DNA from: an uncultured Armatimonadota bacterium
GTDB taxonomy: Bacteria > Armatimonadota > Armatimonadia > Armatimonadales > Armatimonadaceae
NCBI GenBank assembly: GCA_903881535.1
Contig: CAIRTT010000356.1
Span: 1 to 9,317 of the forward strand
Direction of reading: 5' to 3'
Length of the DNA stretch: 9,317 nt
The notes under the pieces were generated by a model that saw only the letters and a program-made list of their open reading frames with translations, had not been told where the DNA came from and made no database searches. Numbering within the stretch: position 1 is the stretch's first letter; each line of letters opens with the position of its first letter. The translations under genes were made by a program, and so were the position numbers. Shown piece by piece: positions 1-6,601 of this stretch.

Positions 1-980
1 ATGTCCCCTGCGGCGAGCCCGAGGAGGCGCCACGGTATTTCAAGGTCATCCAGAATATTGCACGCATCCTGCGTCATCTCAGCAAGCGCACTTTCCGAAT
101 CTTCTGGACGCACGTAGCGGAAGAGCTCAACCTTGTCAAACTGGTGGACACGTTGTAGACCACGGGTATCCTTCCCAGCGGCTCCCGCTTCACGCCTCCA
201 ACACGGCGTGTGCGCAACCAACTTTATGGGGAGGTCATCGCCGCTCAGAATCTCATCACGGAAGATATTGACCATCGCCGGCTCGGATGTCGGGACAAAG
301 AACAGATCTGAAACCTCATCGTGGTACATCTCATCAACGAACTTGACAATATGCCCGCTAGCCGTGATCGATTCCCGGCTCAACACGTAAGGTACGCCCA
401 CTTCGGTATAACCATGATTGGATGTATGTTTATCCAACATCATCGCAATCAACGCCCGCTGCAAGCGATTCCCCATCCCCGTGTACAGGACAAAGCCACT
501 GCCAGCGAGCTTTACCGCTCGCTCGGCATCGGTCAGGCCAAGCGATGCAAGCAGGTCCCAGTGTGCTTTTGGTTCAAACGCGAAGTCGCGAATGGCACGG
601 CTTGGCTCTGTCAGGACAATAGCCTTGTCTTCTCCACCAGCGATGACATCCGGGAGCGGTGTATTTGGCAGTTTTCCAAGAAGCGCTTCCTGTTGGCCAT
701 CCAGCTCACGAACACGCTCTTCAAGTCCCACGAGGAGGGATTTCAATTCTGTGGATGCCGCCATTAAGTCGGACGTATCCTCGCCGGCTTTGCGGCGCTG
801 CGCAATCTGCGGCCCAATACGGTTCTGCTCAGCCTTTCGGGATTCAGACTCCGTCATCACCTTGCGGCGCTCAACATCAAGTGCCAAAAGCGCATCGATT
901 TTGGACACATCCTCACCACGTCGTGCGAGCAGCTCTTTGATAACATCGGGTTCGAGCCGAATTCGGCGTATATCTAGCAT
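1..980 (-). CDS. serS: seryl-tRNA synthetase, 3' part beyond window
   Basis: Cytoplasmic class II aminoacyl-tRNA synthetase that charges tRNA-Ser with serine, and also tRNA-Sec where present. The visible 326 codons start MLDIRRIRLEPDVIKELLAR, the usual SerS N-terminus. Residues about 27-105 form the charged heptad-like helical arm that grips the tRNA long variable arm. The catalytic domain follows, with FEPKAHWDL near 135, HGYTEV near 189 and the TSE serine-binding loop at 231-233. Motif 2 spans about 240-287 and includes the WRREAGAAGKDTRGLQRVHQ stretch and FDKVELF. SerS is usually about 420-430 residues, so roughly 100 residues including motif 3 lie beyond base 1. The ATG at 980-978 fits the family N-terminus exactly. 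No Shine-Dalgarno precedes it, but a TAGAAT hexamer lies 6 bases upstream. The gene is divergent from the LigB-domain gene across a 68-base gap. The identification is very sure. Confidence 0.97.
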   Translation of the reverse strand, partial: MLDIRRIRLEPDVIKELLARRGEDVSKIDALLALDVERRKVMTESESRKAEQNRIGPQIAQRRKAGEDTSDLMAASTELKSLLVGLEERVRELDGQQEALLGKLPNTPLPDVIAGGEDKAIVLTEPSRAIRDFAFEPKAHWDLLASLGLTDAERAVKLAGSGFVLYTGMGNRLQRALIAMMLDKHTSNHGYTEVGVPYVLSRESITASGHIVKFVDEMYHDEVSDLFFVPTSEPAMVNIFRDEILSGDDLPIKLVAHTPCWRREAGAAGKDTRGLQRVHQFDKVELFRYVRPEDSESALAEMTQDACNILDDLEIPWRLLGLAAGD

Positions 981-986
981 GGTGTA

Positions 987-992
987 ATTCTA
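987..992 (-). promoter_or_regulatory. -10-like hexamer of serS, leaderless arrangement
   Basis: Read on the minus strand, TAGAAT matches five of six bases of the TATAAT consensus. It is followed by six bases (TACACC) and then the serS ATG. Transcription would therefore start at or within a base or two of the start codon. There is no Shine-Dalgarno sequence in the short gap and no convincing -35. The call rests on position and on similar arrangements at two other genes in this window. Confidence 0.4.
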
Positions 993-1032
993 TCGCGCAG
1001 TGAAATACGTCTGATTTACTAAAGTAGCGATT

Positions 1033-1036
1033 GGAG
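1033..1036 (+). promoter_or_regulatory. Possible ribosome binding site of the LigB-domain gene
   Basis: GGAG lies 12 bases before the ATG at 1049. That is slightly far but usable, and it supports this ATG as the start. An AAGAAT at 1038-1043, five bases before the ATG, could instead be a weak -10 of a leaderless transcript. The sequence does not decide between the two. Confidence 0.4.
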
Positions 1037-1048
1037 TAAGAATCGATT

Positions 1049-1855
1049 ATGCCATTGGTGTTTGCTGCGATCATGCCTCATGGCGGTGAAATAATCCCGG
1101 AGCTGGCAGAAGATCCATTGTTGATGGCACATACCCGAGCCGGGATGATGGCCATTGGTAGTGAATTCACAGCTGCGGGCATCGATACGGTCATCGTTAT
1201 CACGCCGCACGGCCAAATTTATCAAGATGTCATTTCTGTGTCGTGTTGCAAATCGGCCGCTGGTGCTCTGGATGGCCCACGAGGCGAGCGCATTGGTGCT
1301 TCCTTCACGGTCGATACTGACCTAGCCAACGCGCTGCTCAATCATCTAACACTGCCGTTGCTTGGTCTGACCACGAGTGATGATTCGACAGCCTTCCCGC
1401 TCGACTGGGGGGCGCTGATTCCCCTGCTGTTTACCGCTGACTCCGAAGCATCATCGTGCAAAGTCGTTGTTCTCGCAGAGGATCGGGGCTTGTCACGGGA
1501 TGTCCTTGTTGCCGCCGGGAAGCACATCGCACACGTGGCCGAAGCATCTGATAAGCGCATCGCCCTTATTGCAAGCTGCGACCTTGGTCATGCCCACGAT
1601 GCGGATGGCCCATACGGCTACCACCCGGCAAGTAAAGCTTACGATGAGTGTTTCGTTCAACTAGTTGCTGACAATAGGCTTGAGGCGCTACTTGATTGGG
1701 ATGAGGCATTTCTAGAGGATGCAAAAGTCGATGCTTACTGGCAGACGCTAATGCTCTACGGTGCGCTAACGGTTGTCCCGATGTCGGTCAGTTTTCATAC
1801 ATATGAGGCACCGACCTACTTTGGGATGTTGACCGCAAGTTATTTACGGCTGTAG
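1049..1855 (+). CDS. LigB/MEMO-like domain protein (AmmeMemoRadiSam system A, N-terminal domain only)
   Basis: 268-residue protein of the class III extradiol dioxygenase / MEMO superfamily. It resembles the N-terminal half of AmmeMemoRadiSam system protein A rather than aromatic ring-cleavage LigB. Visible signatures in order are PHGGEIIPE (H11), VIVITPHG (H54), DWGALIPLLF at 119-128, IASCDLGHAHDADGPYGYHP at 175-193 (H181, H183, H192), LMLYGAL at 234-240 and TYEAPTYFGM at 251-260 (E253). The histidines and the late glutamate are the positions that bind metal in LigB relatives, so the metal site looks intact. The usual C-terminal AMMECR1 domain is absent, because the protein stops at the end of the LigB fold. 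There is no signal peptide, so it should be cytoplasmic. AmmeMemoRadiSam systems also include a MEMO-like protein B and a radical SAM enzyme, neither present here. Biochemical role unknown. Its last 12 bases overlap the 3' end of ruvC. Confidence 0.8.
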   Translation: MPLVFAAIMPHGGEIIPELAEDPLLMAHTRAGMMAIGSEFTAAGIDTVIVITPHGQIYQDVISVSCCKSAAGALDGPRGERIGASFTVDTDLANALLNHLTLPLLGLTTSDDSTAFPLDWGALIPLLFTADSEASSCKVVVLAEDRGLSRDVLVAAGKHIAHVAEASDKRIALIASCDLGHAHDADGPYGYHPASKAYDECFVQLVADNRLEALLDWDEAFLEDAKVDAYWQTLMLYGALTVVPMSVSFHTYEAPTYFGMLTASYLRL

Positions 1856-2374
1856 GCGCTTTTGTTTTCGATGTCCGCGGGATTGGTTCATGCCAATGCT
1901 CTTTAGCTTCAGGCTATGTGCATGACAAATGGCGATTGCAAGGGCATCCGCGGCATCATCTGGCTTCGGAACCTCAGCAAGCCCGAGCAGTCGAACGACC
2001 ATTTGTTGAATCTGGTTTTTATCTGCCCCACCGTAACCGGTCACCGATGTCTTTACCTGCATCGGTGTGTATTCCATCCACGGTAAACCACGCTGCGCCA
2101 CCGCAAGTACGATCACGCCAATCGCACGGCCAACGCTGAGTGCATTCGTCACATTACGGTCGAAGAACAGACGCTCGGTTGCAACGGTGTCAGGGTTGTA
2201 CTTATCCAGTAGCGTGTTGACATCGTTGTAGATGCTCAAGAGGCGTTCTTCCGTAGGCATGTCGGATGGTGTGAGAATTACGCCAACATCGATTGGGCGA
2301 AGGACATCATTTACAGATTCCAAAACACCAAATCCGGTGGTCGCTGTGCCCGGGTCAAAACCAAGGACAATCAT
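1844..2374 (-). CDS. ruvC: Crossover junction endodeoxyribonuclease RuvC
   Basis: Holliday junction resolvase. It works with RuvAB branch migration in recombination and replication-fork repair, nicking symmetrical strands as a dimer with Mg2+. At 176 residues it is close to the usual 160-175. The RNase H-like fold is clear: MIVLGFDPGTATTGFG carries D7, VATERLFF carries E67, and KPDDAADALAIAICH carries D140 and D143. All four catalytic acids are present. RLFFDRN at 68-74 is the region that contacts the junction. The reading frame stays open upstream to 2542, but the extra 56 residues have no RuvC homology. The ATG at 2374-2372 overlaps the upstream stop as ATGA, so translation is probably coupled. 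The basic tail (RGHRKQKRLQP) is plausible for DNA binding. It is the last gene of an operon without ruvA or ruvB, and its tail overlaps the convergent LigB-domain gene by 12 bases. Confidence 0.96.
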   Translation of the reverse strand: MIVLGFDPGTATTGFGVLESVNDVLRPIDVGVILTPSDMPTEERLLSIYNDVNTLLDKYNPDTVATERLFFDRNVTNALSVGRAIGVIVLAVAQRGLPWMEYTPMQVKTSVTGYGGADKNQIQQMVVRLLGLAEVPKPDDAADALAIAICHAHSLKLKSIGMNQSRGHRKQKRLQP

Positions 2375-3180
2375 CGTGCAGGGCCCCGGAGGATATTCGT
2401 GATGAACTTGCCGCAGGCAAAGCCATCGATGGCTGTCACAATATATGCGTTCGCATCCTGTTGCGCGATGATGGGCGTGACCCTTCCAGAGAGCGGAGAT
2501 ATCTCGATTCTGCCGAGAACGGTGTGGAACAGGCGCAGCCATGGCATTGTGTCAGGCGTAACAGCCAGGCAAAATGCCGGGAAGCTTGACAAGTGCACGG
2601 GCTCGCCCTCCCCGCGCTCAACCGCCAGGCGGTTTGCAAGCCAGGCATTTACCGGATTGGGACCAAGCTCAAAGATCTGCGGAGCTGCATAACGCCAGAG
2701 ACATACATCCCGCGGGAGCCAGATAACCGCTTCTCCACTTCTCAGCAACATCATGAAAGCAGCTGCATCGATGACGCGATGGTCACCGGATGGAGCAAAC
2801 CTATCCGGGTCACGCTCTTTCAAGCGCGGATCTATCCGCATTGGTTGGTCTTGCAGTGAGTAATCATTTGCGTGGCCGCCGATGACAAACAAGCGCTCGA
2901 TGACCTTTCGTCTCTCCGTTGGTGGACTTTGGATGATCGGAAGCATCGCAGCGTAGTGGGATGTGACCATCCAGTTTGCTGGGGATTCGGAAACGTCAGC
3001 GATGTTGGAGTACAGACGGTCAGGGGCACTCCCACAGAGAGTCATTAATTCGCGAACGGCATCGTGCTTTTCAACGGGTGCCAAGATGGAAACATCATGT
3101 TTGTCTGACAACATGAGATACGCGACATCGAAGAAATCAGCGATGTCCGTAAAATCTGCAACGTAGACAACGTTTACCAT
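2371..3180 (-). CDS. Divergent nucleoside-hydrolase-like protein
   Basis: 269-residue cytoplasmic protein with no signal peptide or membrane segment. I do not recognise a named orthologue, but the layout resembles inosine/uridine-preferring nucleoside hydrolases. There is an Asp-rich N-terminus, VADFTDIADFFDVAYL at 7-22, where the family has DTDxGxDD. A mid-protein glycine turn LFVIGG at 97-102 is followed by DHRVIDAAAFMMLLRSG at 133-149 and VIWLPRDVC at 152-160, resembling the family's D-x-x-AA...SG...LDV block. The C-terminus GRVTPIIAQQDANAYIVTAI at 232-251, then DGFACGKF, resembles the closing strands and helix. H197 could match the active-site histidine of the family HD motif, but the Asp after it is missing and the N-terminal Asp spacing is unusual, so activity or substrate may have changed. 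The ATG at 3180 overlaps the upstream stop (TGATG); an in-frame extension to 3225 runs back into the upstream gene and is unlikely. It sits between the GHL10 gene and ruvC. Confidence 0.55.
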   Translation of the reverse strand: MVNVVYVADFTDIADFFDVAYLMLSDKHDVSILAPVEKHDAVRELMTLCGSAPDRLYSNIADVSESPANWMVTSHYAAMLPIIQSPPTERRKVIERLFVIGGHANDYSLQDQPMRIDPRLKERDPDRFAPSGDHRVIDAAAFMMLLRSGEAVIWLPRDVCLWRYAAPQIFELGPNPVNAWLANRLAVERGEGEPVHLSSFPAFCLAVTPDTMPWLRLFHTVLGRIEISPLSGRVTPIIAQQDANAYIVTAIDGFACGKFITNILRGPAR

Positions 3181-4664
3181 CAGGTCGCAGCGGTGATCCG
3201 AACAGCGTCTGTTGCTGCGCCACATTCAGACACAATCCGTACCCATACATCGGAGATGCCATCCGGTAGGCGCCATAACCTAGATGTCGGGCCGATCATC
3301 GCAGCTCTCCATTCGCCATCCACCTCAAACTGCAGAAAAATGGTTCTCGATGTTCCCGACAAGTCCTGCCATGTGAGGGCGCCATCGGTGATAACAAAGT
3401 CCTTCTCGATGTCAATGGTGGCGACAGATTTACTCACCCACGGGGAAGCTGGAACGATGGCGGGGGTGTTGTAGACACGGGACCGCAGGTGTGCCGCATG
3501 GCTGCGACCTTTACGGACATCCCCTTTCAACAAACTCTTTGTCGAAAAGTGGATATGTCCTGATGCGCCATCCATGCCACGTGCCGTCCGTATCTGATAT
3601 TCGATTTCAGTGGCATCGTATTTTCCGGTGTATAGCCCTGGCCAGATATGGCGGGCATGCGGATTCTGGCTTAGCCACCAATTCAAGAGGACAGGAAAAG
3701 ACTGTGGCTTACGATCAATGGGCCAATAAAGCTGTGGCGTGAAGTAGTCGACCCAGCCTTCGACCAACCACTTTCTAGAGTCAGCATAGATCTGATCGTA
3801 TGCATCGAATCCCCTGATTTGCGCCGGAAAGCCTGGCCGCCAGATACCAAATGGGCTAATCCCGACCAGACAGGCTGACTTTATGCTATGCACACGGCGG
3901 TACATGGCTTCAACAAAGACATCCACATTGGAGCGTCTCCAGTCATCCCGCAGCAGCTGTCCCCCCCCTTGGCGATAGGCCGAGTATGTGGCGTCATCTG
4001 GGAAAGAGATGTCCCTACCTGTGGCTTTATCGGACTCACGGTAGGGGTAGAAGTAGTCATCGATGTGAACCCCATCGATGTCATACCGTTGAACGACATC
4101 CGCGATGACGTCGAGGGAGTGTTGACGTACCCGCGGATCACCGGGATCCAACCACTGCATAGTGCCATAAGTGCGTACCATTTCAGGATTAGTCCGCGAG
4201 ATGTGCTTTGGGTGTGTTTTTCCTTTAGCAACAGATGGACGTGCACGAAAGGGATTGAACCAGGCATGAATCTCGATGCCTGCTTTGCGACATTCAGTTA
4301 CAAGGAACGCCAATGGATCTATGCCGGGATTCTTTCCCTGGCTGCCTGTCAGATACTCGGACCAGGGTTCTAATTTGCTCTCATAGAGGGCATCGCATGC
4401 AGGGCGTACCTGAAAAACAATTGCGTTGCAGTGCATATCAACGGCACGGCGAACAATGGCACGGAGCTCTCCCTGAAGCTGTTTGACTCCAAGTCCCTGC
4501 TTTGATGGAAAATCTATATTGCCAACGGTTGCCACCCAGAATCCCCGAAATTCACGTGTGGGTTCTGGGGGACCCTGCAACAGACTATTAGGATGGCTGG
4601 ATACTCCCTTTGGAGCTGTGAGTGCCAATGCGGAAGCTGCTGTTAAGAATGTCCGTCGCTGCAT
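3180..4664 (-). CDS. Exported family 10 glycosyl hydrolase-like protein (GHL10, formerly DUF187)
   Basis: 494-residue protein of the GHL10 TIM-barrel family. The Escherichia coli member DigH (YddW) cleaves denuded peptidoglycan glycan strands, so a wall-remodelling role is likely. The N-terminus MQRRTFLTAASALALTAPKG is a twin-arginine-like signal (RRTFL, then a hydrophobic stretch), so it probably acts outside the cytoplasm. The barrel starts at EFRGFWVATVGNIDFPS (38-54). Then come NAIVFQVRPACDALY (80-94), WSEYLTG, AWFNPFRARP (134-143), WLDPGDPRVR (171-180), DIDGVHIDDYFYPY (195-208, with acidic D197, D202 and D203) and DYFTPQLYWPI (306-316). Residues about 405-494 form a separate beta-rich C-terminal domain. 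It is first in a three-gene operon and its stop overlaps the next start. There is no Shine-Dalgarno; a TATAGT lies 8 bases before the ATG. A run of eight G residues lies at 3961-3968 on the coding strand, within the codons for GGG in YRQGGGQLL. Confidence 0.9.
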   Translation of the reverse strand: MQRRTFLTAASALALTAPKGVSSHPNSLLQGPPEPTREFRGFWVATVGNIDFPSKQGLGVKQLQGELRAIVRRAVDMHCNAIVFQVRPACDALYESKLEPWSEYLTGSQGKNPGIDPLAFLVTECRKAGIEIHAWFNPFRARPSVAKGKTHPKHISRTNPEMVRTYGTMQWLDPGDPRVRQHSLDVIADVVQRYDIDGVHIDDYFYPYRESDKATGRDISFPDDATYSAYRQGGGQLLRDDWRRSNVDVFVEAMYRRVHSIKSACLVGISPFGIWRPGFPAQIRGFDAYDQIYADSRKWLVEGWVDYFTPQLYWPIDRKPQSFPVLLNWWLSQNPHARHIWPGLYTGKYDATEIEYQIRTARGMDGASGHIHFSTKSLLKGDVRKGRSHAAHLRSRVYNTPAIVPASPWVSKSVATIDIEKDFVITDGALTWQDLSGTSRTIFLQFEVDGEWRAAMIGPTSRLWRLPDGISDVWVRIVSECGAATDAVRITAAT

Positions 4665-4672
4665 GATGCTTT

Positions 4673-4702
4673 ACTATAACCGTTGCAGTTGATTATCGTC
4701 CA
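4673..4702 (-). promoter_or_regulatory. Candidate promoter of the GHL10 operon
   Basis: On the minus strand, TGGACG at 4702-4697 (four of six to TTGACA) and TATAGT at 4678-4673 (five of six to TATAAT) are separated by 18 bases. The -10 ends eight bases before the ATG at 4664, so the transcript would have almost no leader, which fits the lack of a Shine-Dalgarno. It lies in the 124-base region shared with the divergent NlpC/P60 gene. Confidence 0.38.
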
Positions 4703-4776
4703 CGTGACAGTAGTGAATGTACGATTAGAGCGCTATTGGAGCGGTATGTCTCTACTCAACACGCAACGAAAACCGA

Positions 4777-4782
4777 TATATT
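4777..4782 (+). promoter_or_regulatory. -10-like hexamer of the NlpC/P60 gene, leaderless arrangement
   Basis: TATATT matches five of six bases of TATAAT. It is followed by exactly six bases (GTGAAT) and then ATG at 4789. Transcription would start at that ATG, which argues for 4789 over the GTG at 4783. No Shine-Dalgarno precedes either codon, and no good -35 is visible at 16-18 bases. Confidence 0.4.
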
Positions 4783-4788
4783 GTGAAT

Positions 4789-5550
4789 ATGATGGTGCGT
4801 CGTGGTATCCAATTTGATGACCTTGAGCTGAAGATTGATAATGGGCAACCGGCATCGAATCAGCCTTTACCGCAAATGCGCATACAGGTTCAGCAACCGA
4901 ACCAGCCATATACGCTGCAGCCGGTTAACAACAAGAACTTGGTGCATGGCCAGATTGGCCGTGTAAATCGTGCCATCCCCGTACGCATTTCGTATCTCCC
5001 AAATTCCCCAATCCTACACACCTTGTTCGAGGGTCAGGCAGTGGTCGTACTGGAACAAAGTACAACCCACTATGCGATTCTGATGCAGGATAAGTTGATG
5101 GGTTACATCCCCAAGGTCTTCGTGGAGCTTATTCGTGAAGATGTTTACGTCCCCCGACCTGGTGCCCCGCTGGGAGCGCTGGGAAACCGTGCCGACCATA
5201 TCGTTCATGAAGCCTTTACGTACCTCGGTGTTCCGTATGTCTGGGCTGGCAATACGCGACGTGGCTTGGACTGTTCTGCATTCGTTAAAAACGTCTTCCG
5301 TAAGATTGGGATCATGCTCCCGCGACATAGTGGAGATCAGGCGAGAATTGGACAGCCTGTTCAGGATGGACTGCGTACAGGCGACAGACTGTACTTTGCG
5401 ATGAAGGGTGGCCGGACGGTTTCCCACTGTGGGATTTATATTGGTAATAGCAGGTTTATCCATGCCAGTACGAATAATCGCTCTGTTTCCGTTGACACGA
5501 TTGCCAAGGGTAGTCACTACGGGAAACGCCTAGTAACCGCCCGTCGATAA
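4789..5550 (+). CDS. SH3b domain plus NlpC/P60 (C40) cysteine peptidase
   Basis: Probable peptidoglycan stem-peptide hydrolase, typically a gamma-D-Glu-diamino acid endopeptidase in this family. With the ATG at 4789 it has 253 residues; the GTG at 4783 would add two. Residues about 1-50 are a Gln/Asn/Pro-rich linker-like stretch. Residues about 53-118 look like a bacterial SH3 domain (IPVRISYLPNSPILHTLFEG, then AVVVLEQSTTHYAIL and GYIPKVFVEL), a wall-binding module. The NlpC/P60 domain runs from about 135: YLGVPYVWAG, GLDCSAFVKNVF with catalytic C162, RTGDRLYF, VSHCGIYIG with H213, and RFIHAS with H225 as third polar residue. The catalytic triad is complete. I see no signal peptide or lipobox from either start, and the frame upstream closes at a TAG at 4726 without adding one, so export is unexplained. 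It is divergent from the GHL10 gene and followed by a bidirectional terminator. Confidence 0.9.
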   Translation: MMVRRGIQFDDLELKIDNGQPASNQPLPQMRIQVQQPNQPYTLQPVNNKNLVHGQIGRVNRAIPVRISYLPNSPILHTLFEGQAVVVLEQSTTHYAILMQDKLMGYIPKVFVELIREDVYVPRPGAPLGALGNRADHIVHEAFTYLGVPYVWAGNTRRGLDCSAFVKNVFRKIGIMLPRHSGDQARIGQPVQDGLRTGDRLYFAMKGGRTVSHCGIYIGNSRFIHASTNNRSVSVDTIAKGSHYGKRLVTARR

Positions 5551-5629
5551 CCCACTATTTACAACGTTGTGTGCTTAAGTACATCGTAGTTGTCGATGAT
5601 TCATGACATCCACGCCTACAACAAAAAGA

Positions 5630-5664
5630 AAAACCGGCACTGCAAAGGTTGCAGAGCCGGTTTT
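5630..5664. terminator. Bidirectional rho-independent terminator
   Basis: The arms AAAACCGGC (5630-5638) and GCCGGTTTT (5656-5664) pair perfectly. Inside, CTGCAA (5640-5645) pairs with TTGCAG (5649-5654) around the loop AGG, with one A-A mismatch at 5639/5655. The stem is followed by T-rich sequence on both strands: TTTTGTTCGTTT on the plus strand, and TTTTT then CTTTTTGT on the minus strand. It lies between the convergent ends of the NlpC/P60 gene (5550) and the TIM-barrel gene (5682) and can serve both. The rest of the 131-base gap shows nothing else I can identify. Confidence 0.9.
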
Positions 5665-5681
5665 GTTCGTTTAGGACCCGC

Positions 5682-6599
5682 TTAGAAGCTGTCCACTTCT
5701 CGGTAGGCCTTAATGAGATTGAGCTCGCCCTCTTTGGAACCACCACGGCTGTTGCCATGTTCCATCCCGTAGATGCCCGTGAAACCCTTAGACTTGATGT
5801 GCTTGAACACATTTTTGTAGTTGATTTCGCCGGTAAGAGGCTCTGCCCGCCCTGGATTGTCGCCAATCTGGAAGTAGGCAATTTCCGACCACGCGAGGTT
5901 GATATTGGGAATGATATTTCCCTCGGTGATTTGCTGATGATAGATGTCGAAGAGAATCTTACAGCTTGGAGAATTGACAGCGCGGCAGACTTCAAATGCC
6001 TGTGGAGCCTTAGAGAGGAACTGACCAGGATGATCACGCCACGGGTTAAGCGGCTCAAGTACCATAACGAGACCATGTGGCTCGAAGAGCTCCACGGCAC
6101 GTCGAAGTGCATCAACGACATTTGCCGTCTGGTAGCCCATCTCAAGGTTTGGCACAAGCTGCCCTGGAACAACTGTCATCCACTTTGCGTTTACACGCTT
6201 AGCGACATCGACCGCTGTCTTACATTCCGCAAGAAACTTATCCCGGAGGTCGGCTTTGCCAGTGGCAAGGCTTGGAATCCACGATGTGCTTCCATTAACA
6301 ACGAAAACACCCATGCGCATCCCGAGGCGTTGCATTTCTTTTGCAATCTTTTCCTGGTCTGCGACCGAGCGTCCGGCCATGCCATTGTCTTCAAGGCTAC
6401 GGAAGCCTTGATCATGCATGAACTTGAGCTCATCGATGTCATTTGCTGCATGGGAACGGAACAAACCGAAGTGCGGCGCATAGTCGCACTTGAATGTCTT
6501 TCCTTGTGCTGCAGGAGCGGCATTTGCAGCCTCAGGCGTCAAGCCCGTAGCTGCAAATGCTCCTGCAACGCCGGTACCAATAAAGTCACGGCGGTCCAT
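5682..6599 (-). CDS. Tat-exported hydroxypyruvate-isomerase-like TIM barrel
   Basis: 305-residue protein of the xylose-isomerase-like (AP endonuclease 2 fold) sugar isomerase/epimerase family. The N-terminus MDRRDFIGTGVAGAFAATGL is a twin-arginine signal, with AANA-APAA near 25-32 as a plausible cleavage site, so the enzyme should act outside the cytoplasm. The barrel carries the hydroxypyruvate isomerase signatures LEPLNPW (E182), LFDIYHQQ (D218), YFQIGDNPGRAEP (Q244), TGEINYKNVF (257-265) and GMEHG (E280). E182, D218, Q244 and E280 sit at the family's metal-binding positions and are all present. True hydroxypyruvate isomerase is cytoplasmic, so an exported copy probably works on another hydroxy- or keto-sugar. 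The start is two bases after the stop of the oxidoreductase gene, with AAGGGA at 6613-6608 as ribosome binding site. It is last in its cluster, before the terminator at 5630-5664. The fold is sure; the substrate is unknown. Confidence 0.88.
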   Translation of the reverse strand: MDRRDFIGTGVAGAFAATGLTPEAANAAPAAQGKTFKCDYAPHFGLFRSHAANDIDELKFMHDQGFRSLEDNGMAGRSVADQEKIAKEMQRLGMRMGVFVVNGSTSWIPSLATGKADLRDKFLAECKTAVDVAKRVNAKWMTVVPGQLVPNLEMGYQTANVVDALRRAVELFEPHGLVMVLEPLNPWRDHPGQFLSKAPQAFEVCRAVNSPSCKILFDIYHQQITEGNIIPNINLAWSEIAYFQIGDNPGRAEPLTGEINYKNVFKHIKSKGFTGIYGMEHGNSRGGSKEGELNLIKAYREVDSF

Positions 6600-6601
6600 G
6601 A

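Noticed and set aside
418..987. Plus-strand open frame (189 codons) opposite serS
   Set aside because: Ser/Arg-rich composition without any domain; the minus strand here is unmistakable seryl-tRNA synthetase.
1049..1855. Aromatic-ring extradiol dioxygenase for catechol-type substrates
   Set aside because: The spacing and motifs (ITPHG, SCDLGH, GY-P, TYEAP-YFG) fit the AmmeMemoRadiSam A LigB domain better, and there are no other aromatic degradation genes in the window.
2375..2542. 56-residue N-terminal extension of RuvC
   Set aside because: It runs over the coding sequence of the upstream gene in another frame, has no RuvC homology, and the ATG at 2374 gives the normal family N-terminus with a 4-base ATGA overlap.
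3181..3225. 15-residue N-terminal extension of the nucleoside-hydrolase-like protein
   Set aside because: It lies inside the end of the GHL10 gene; the ATG at 3180 overlapping the stop codon is the usual coupled arrangement.
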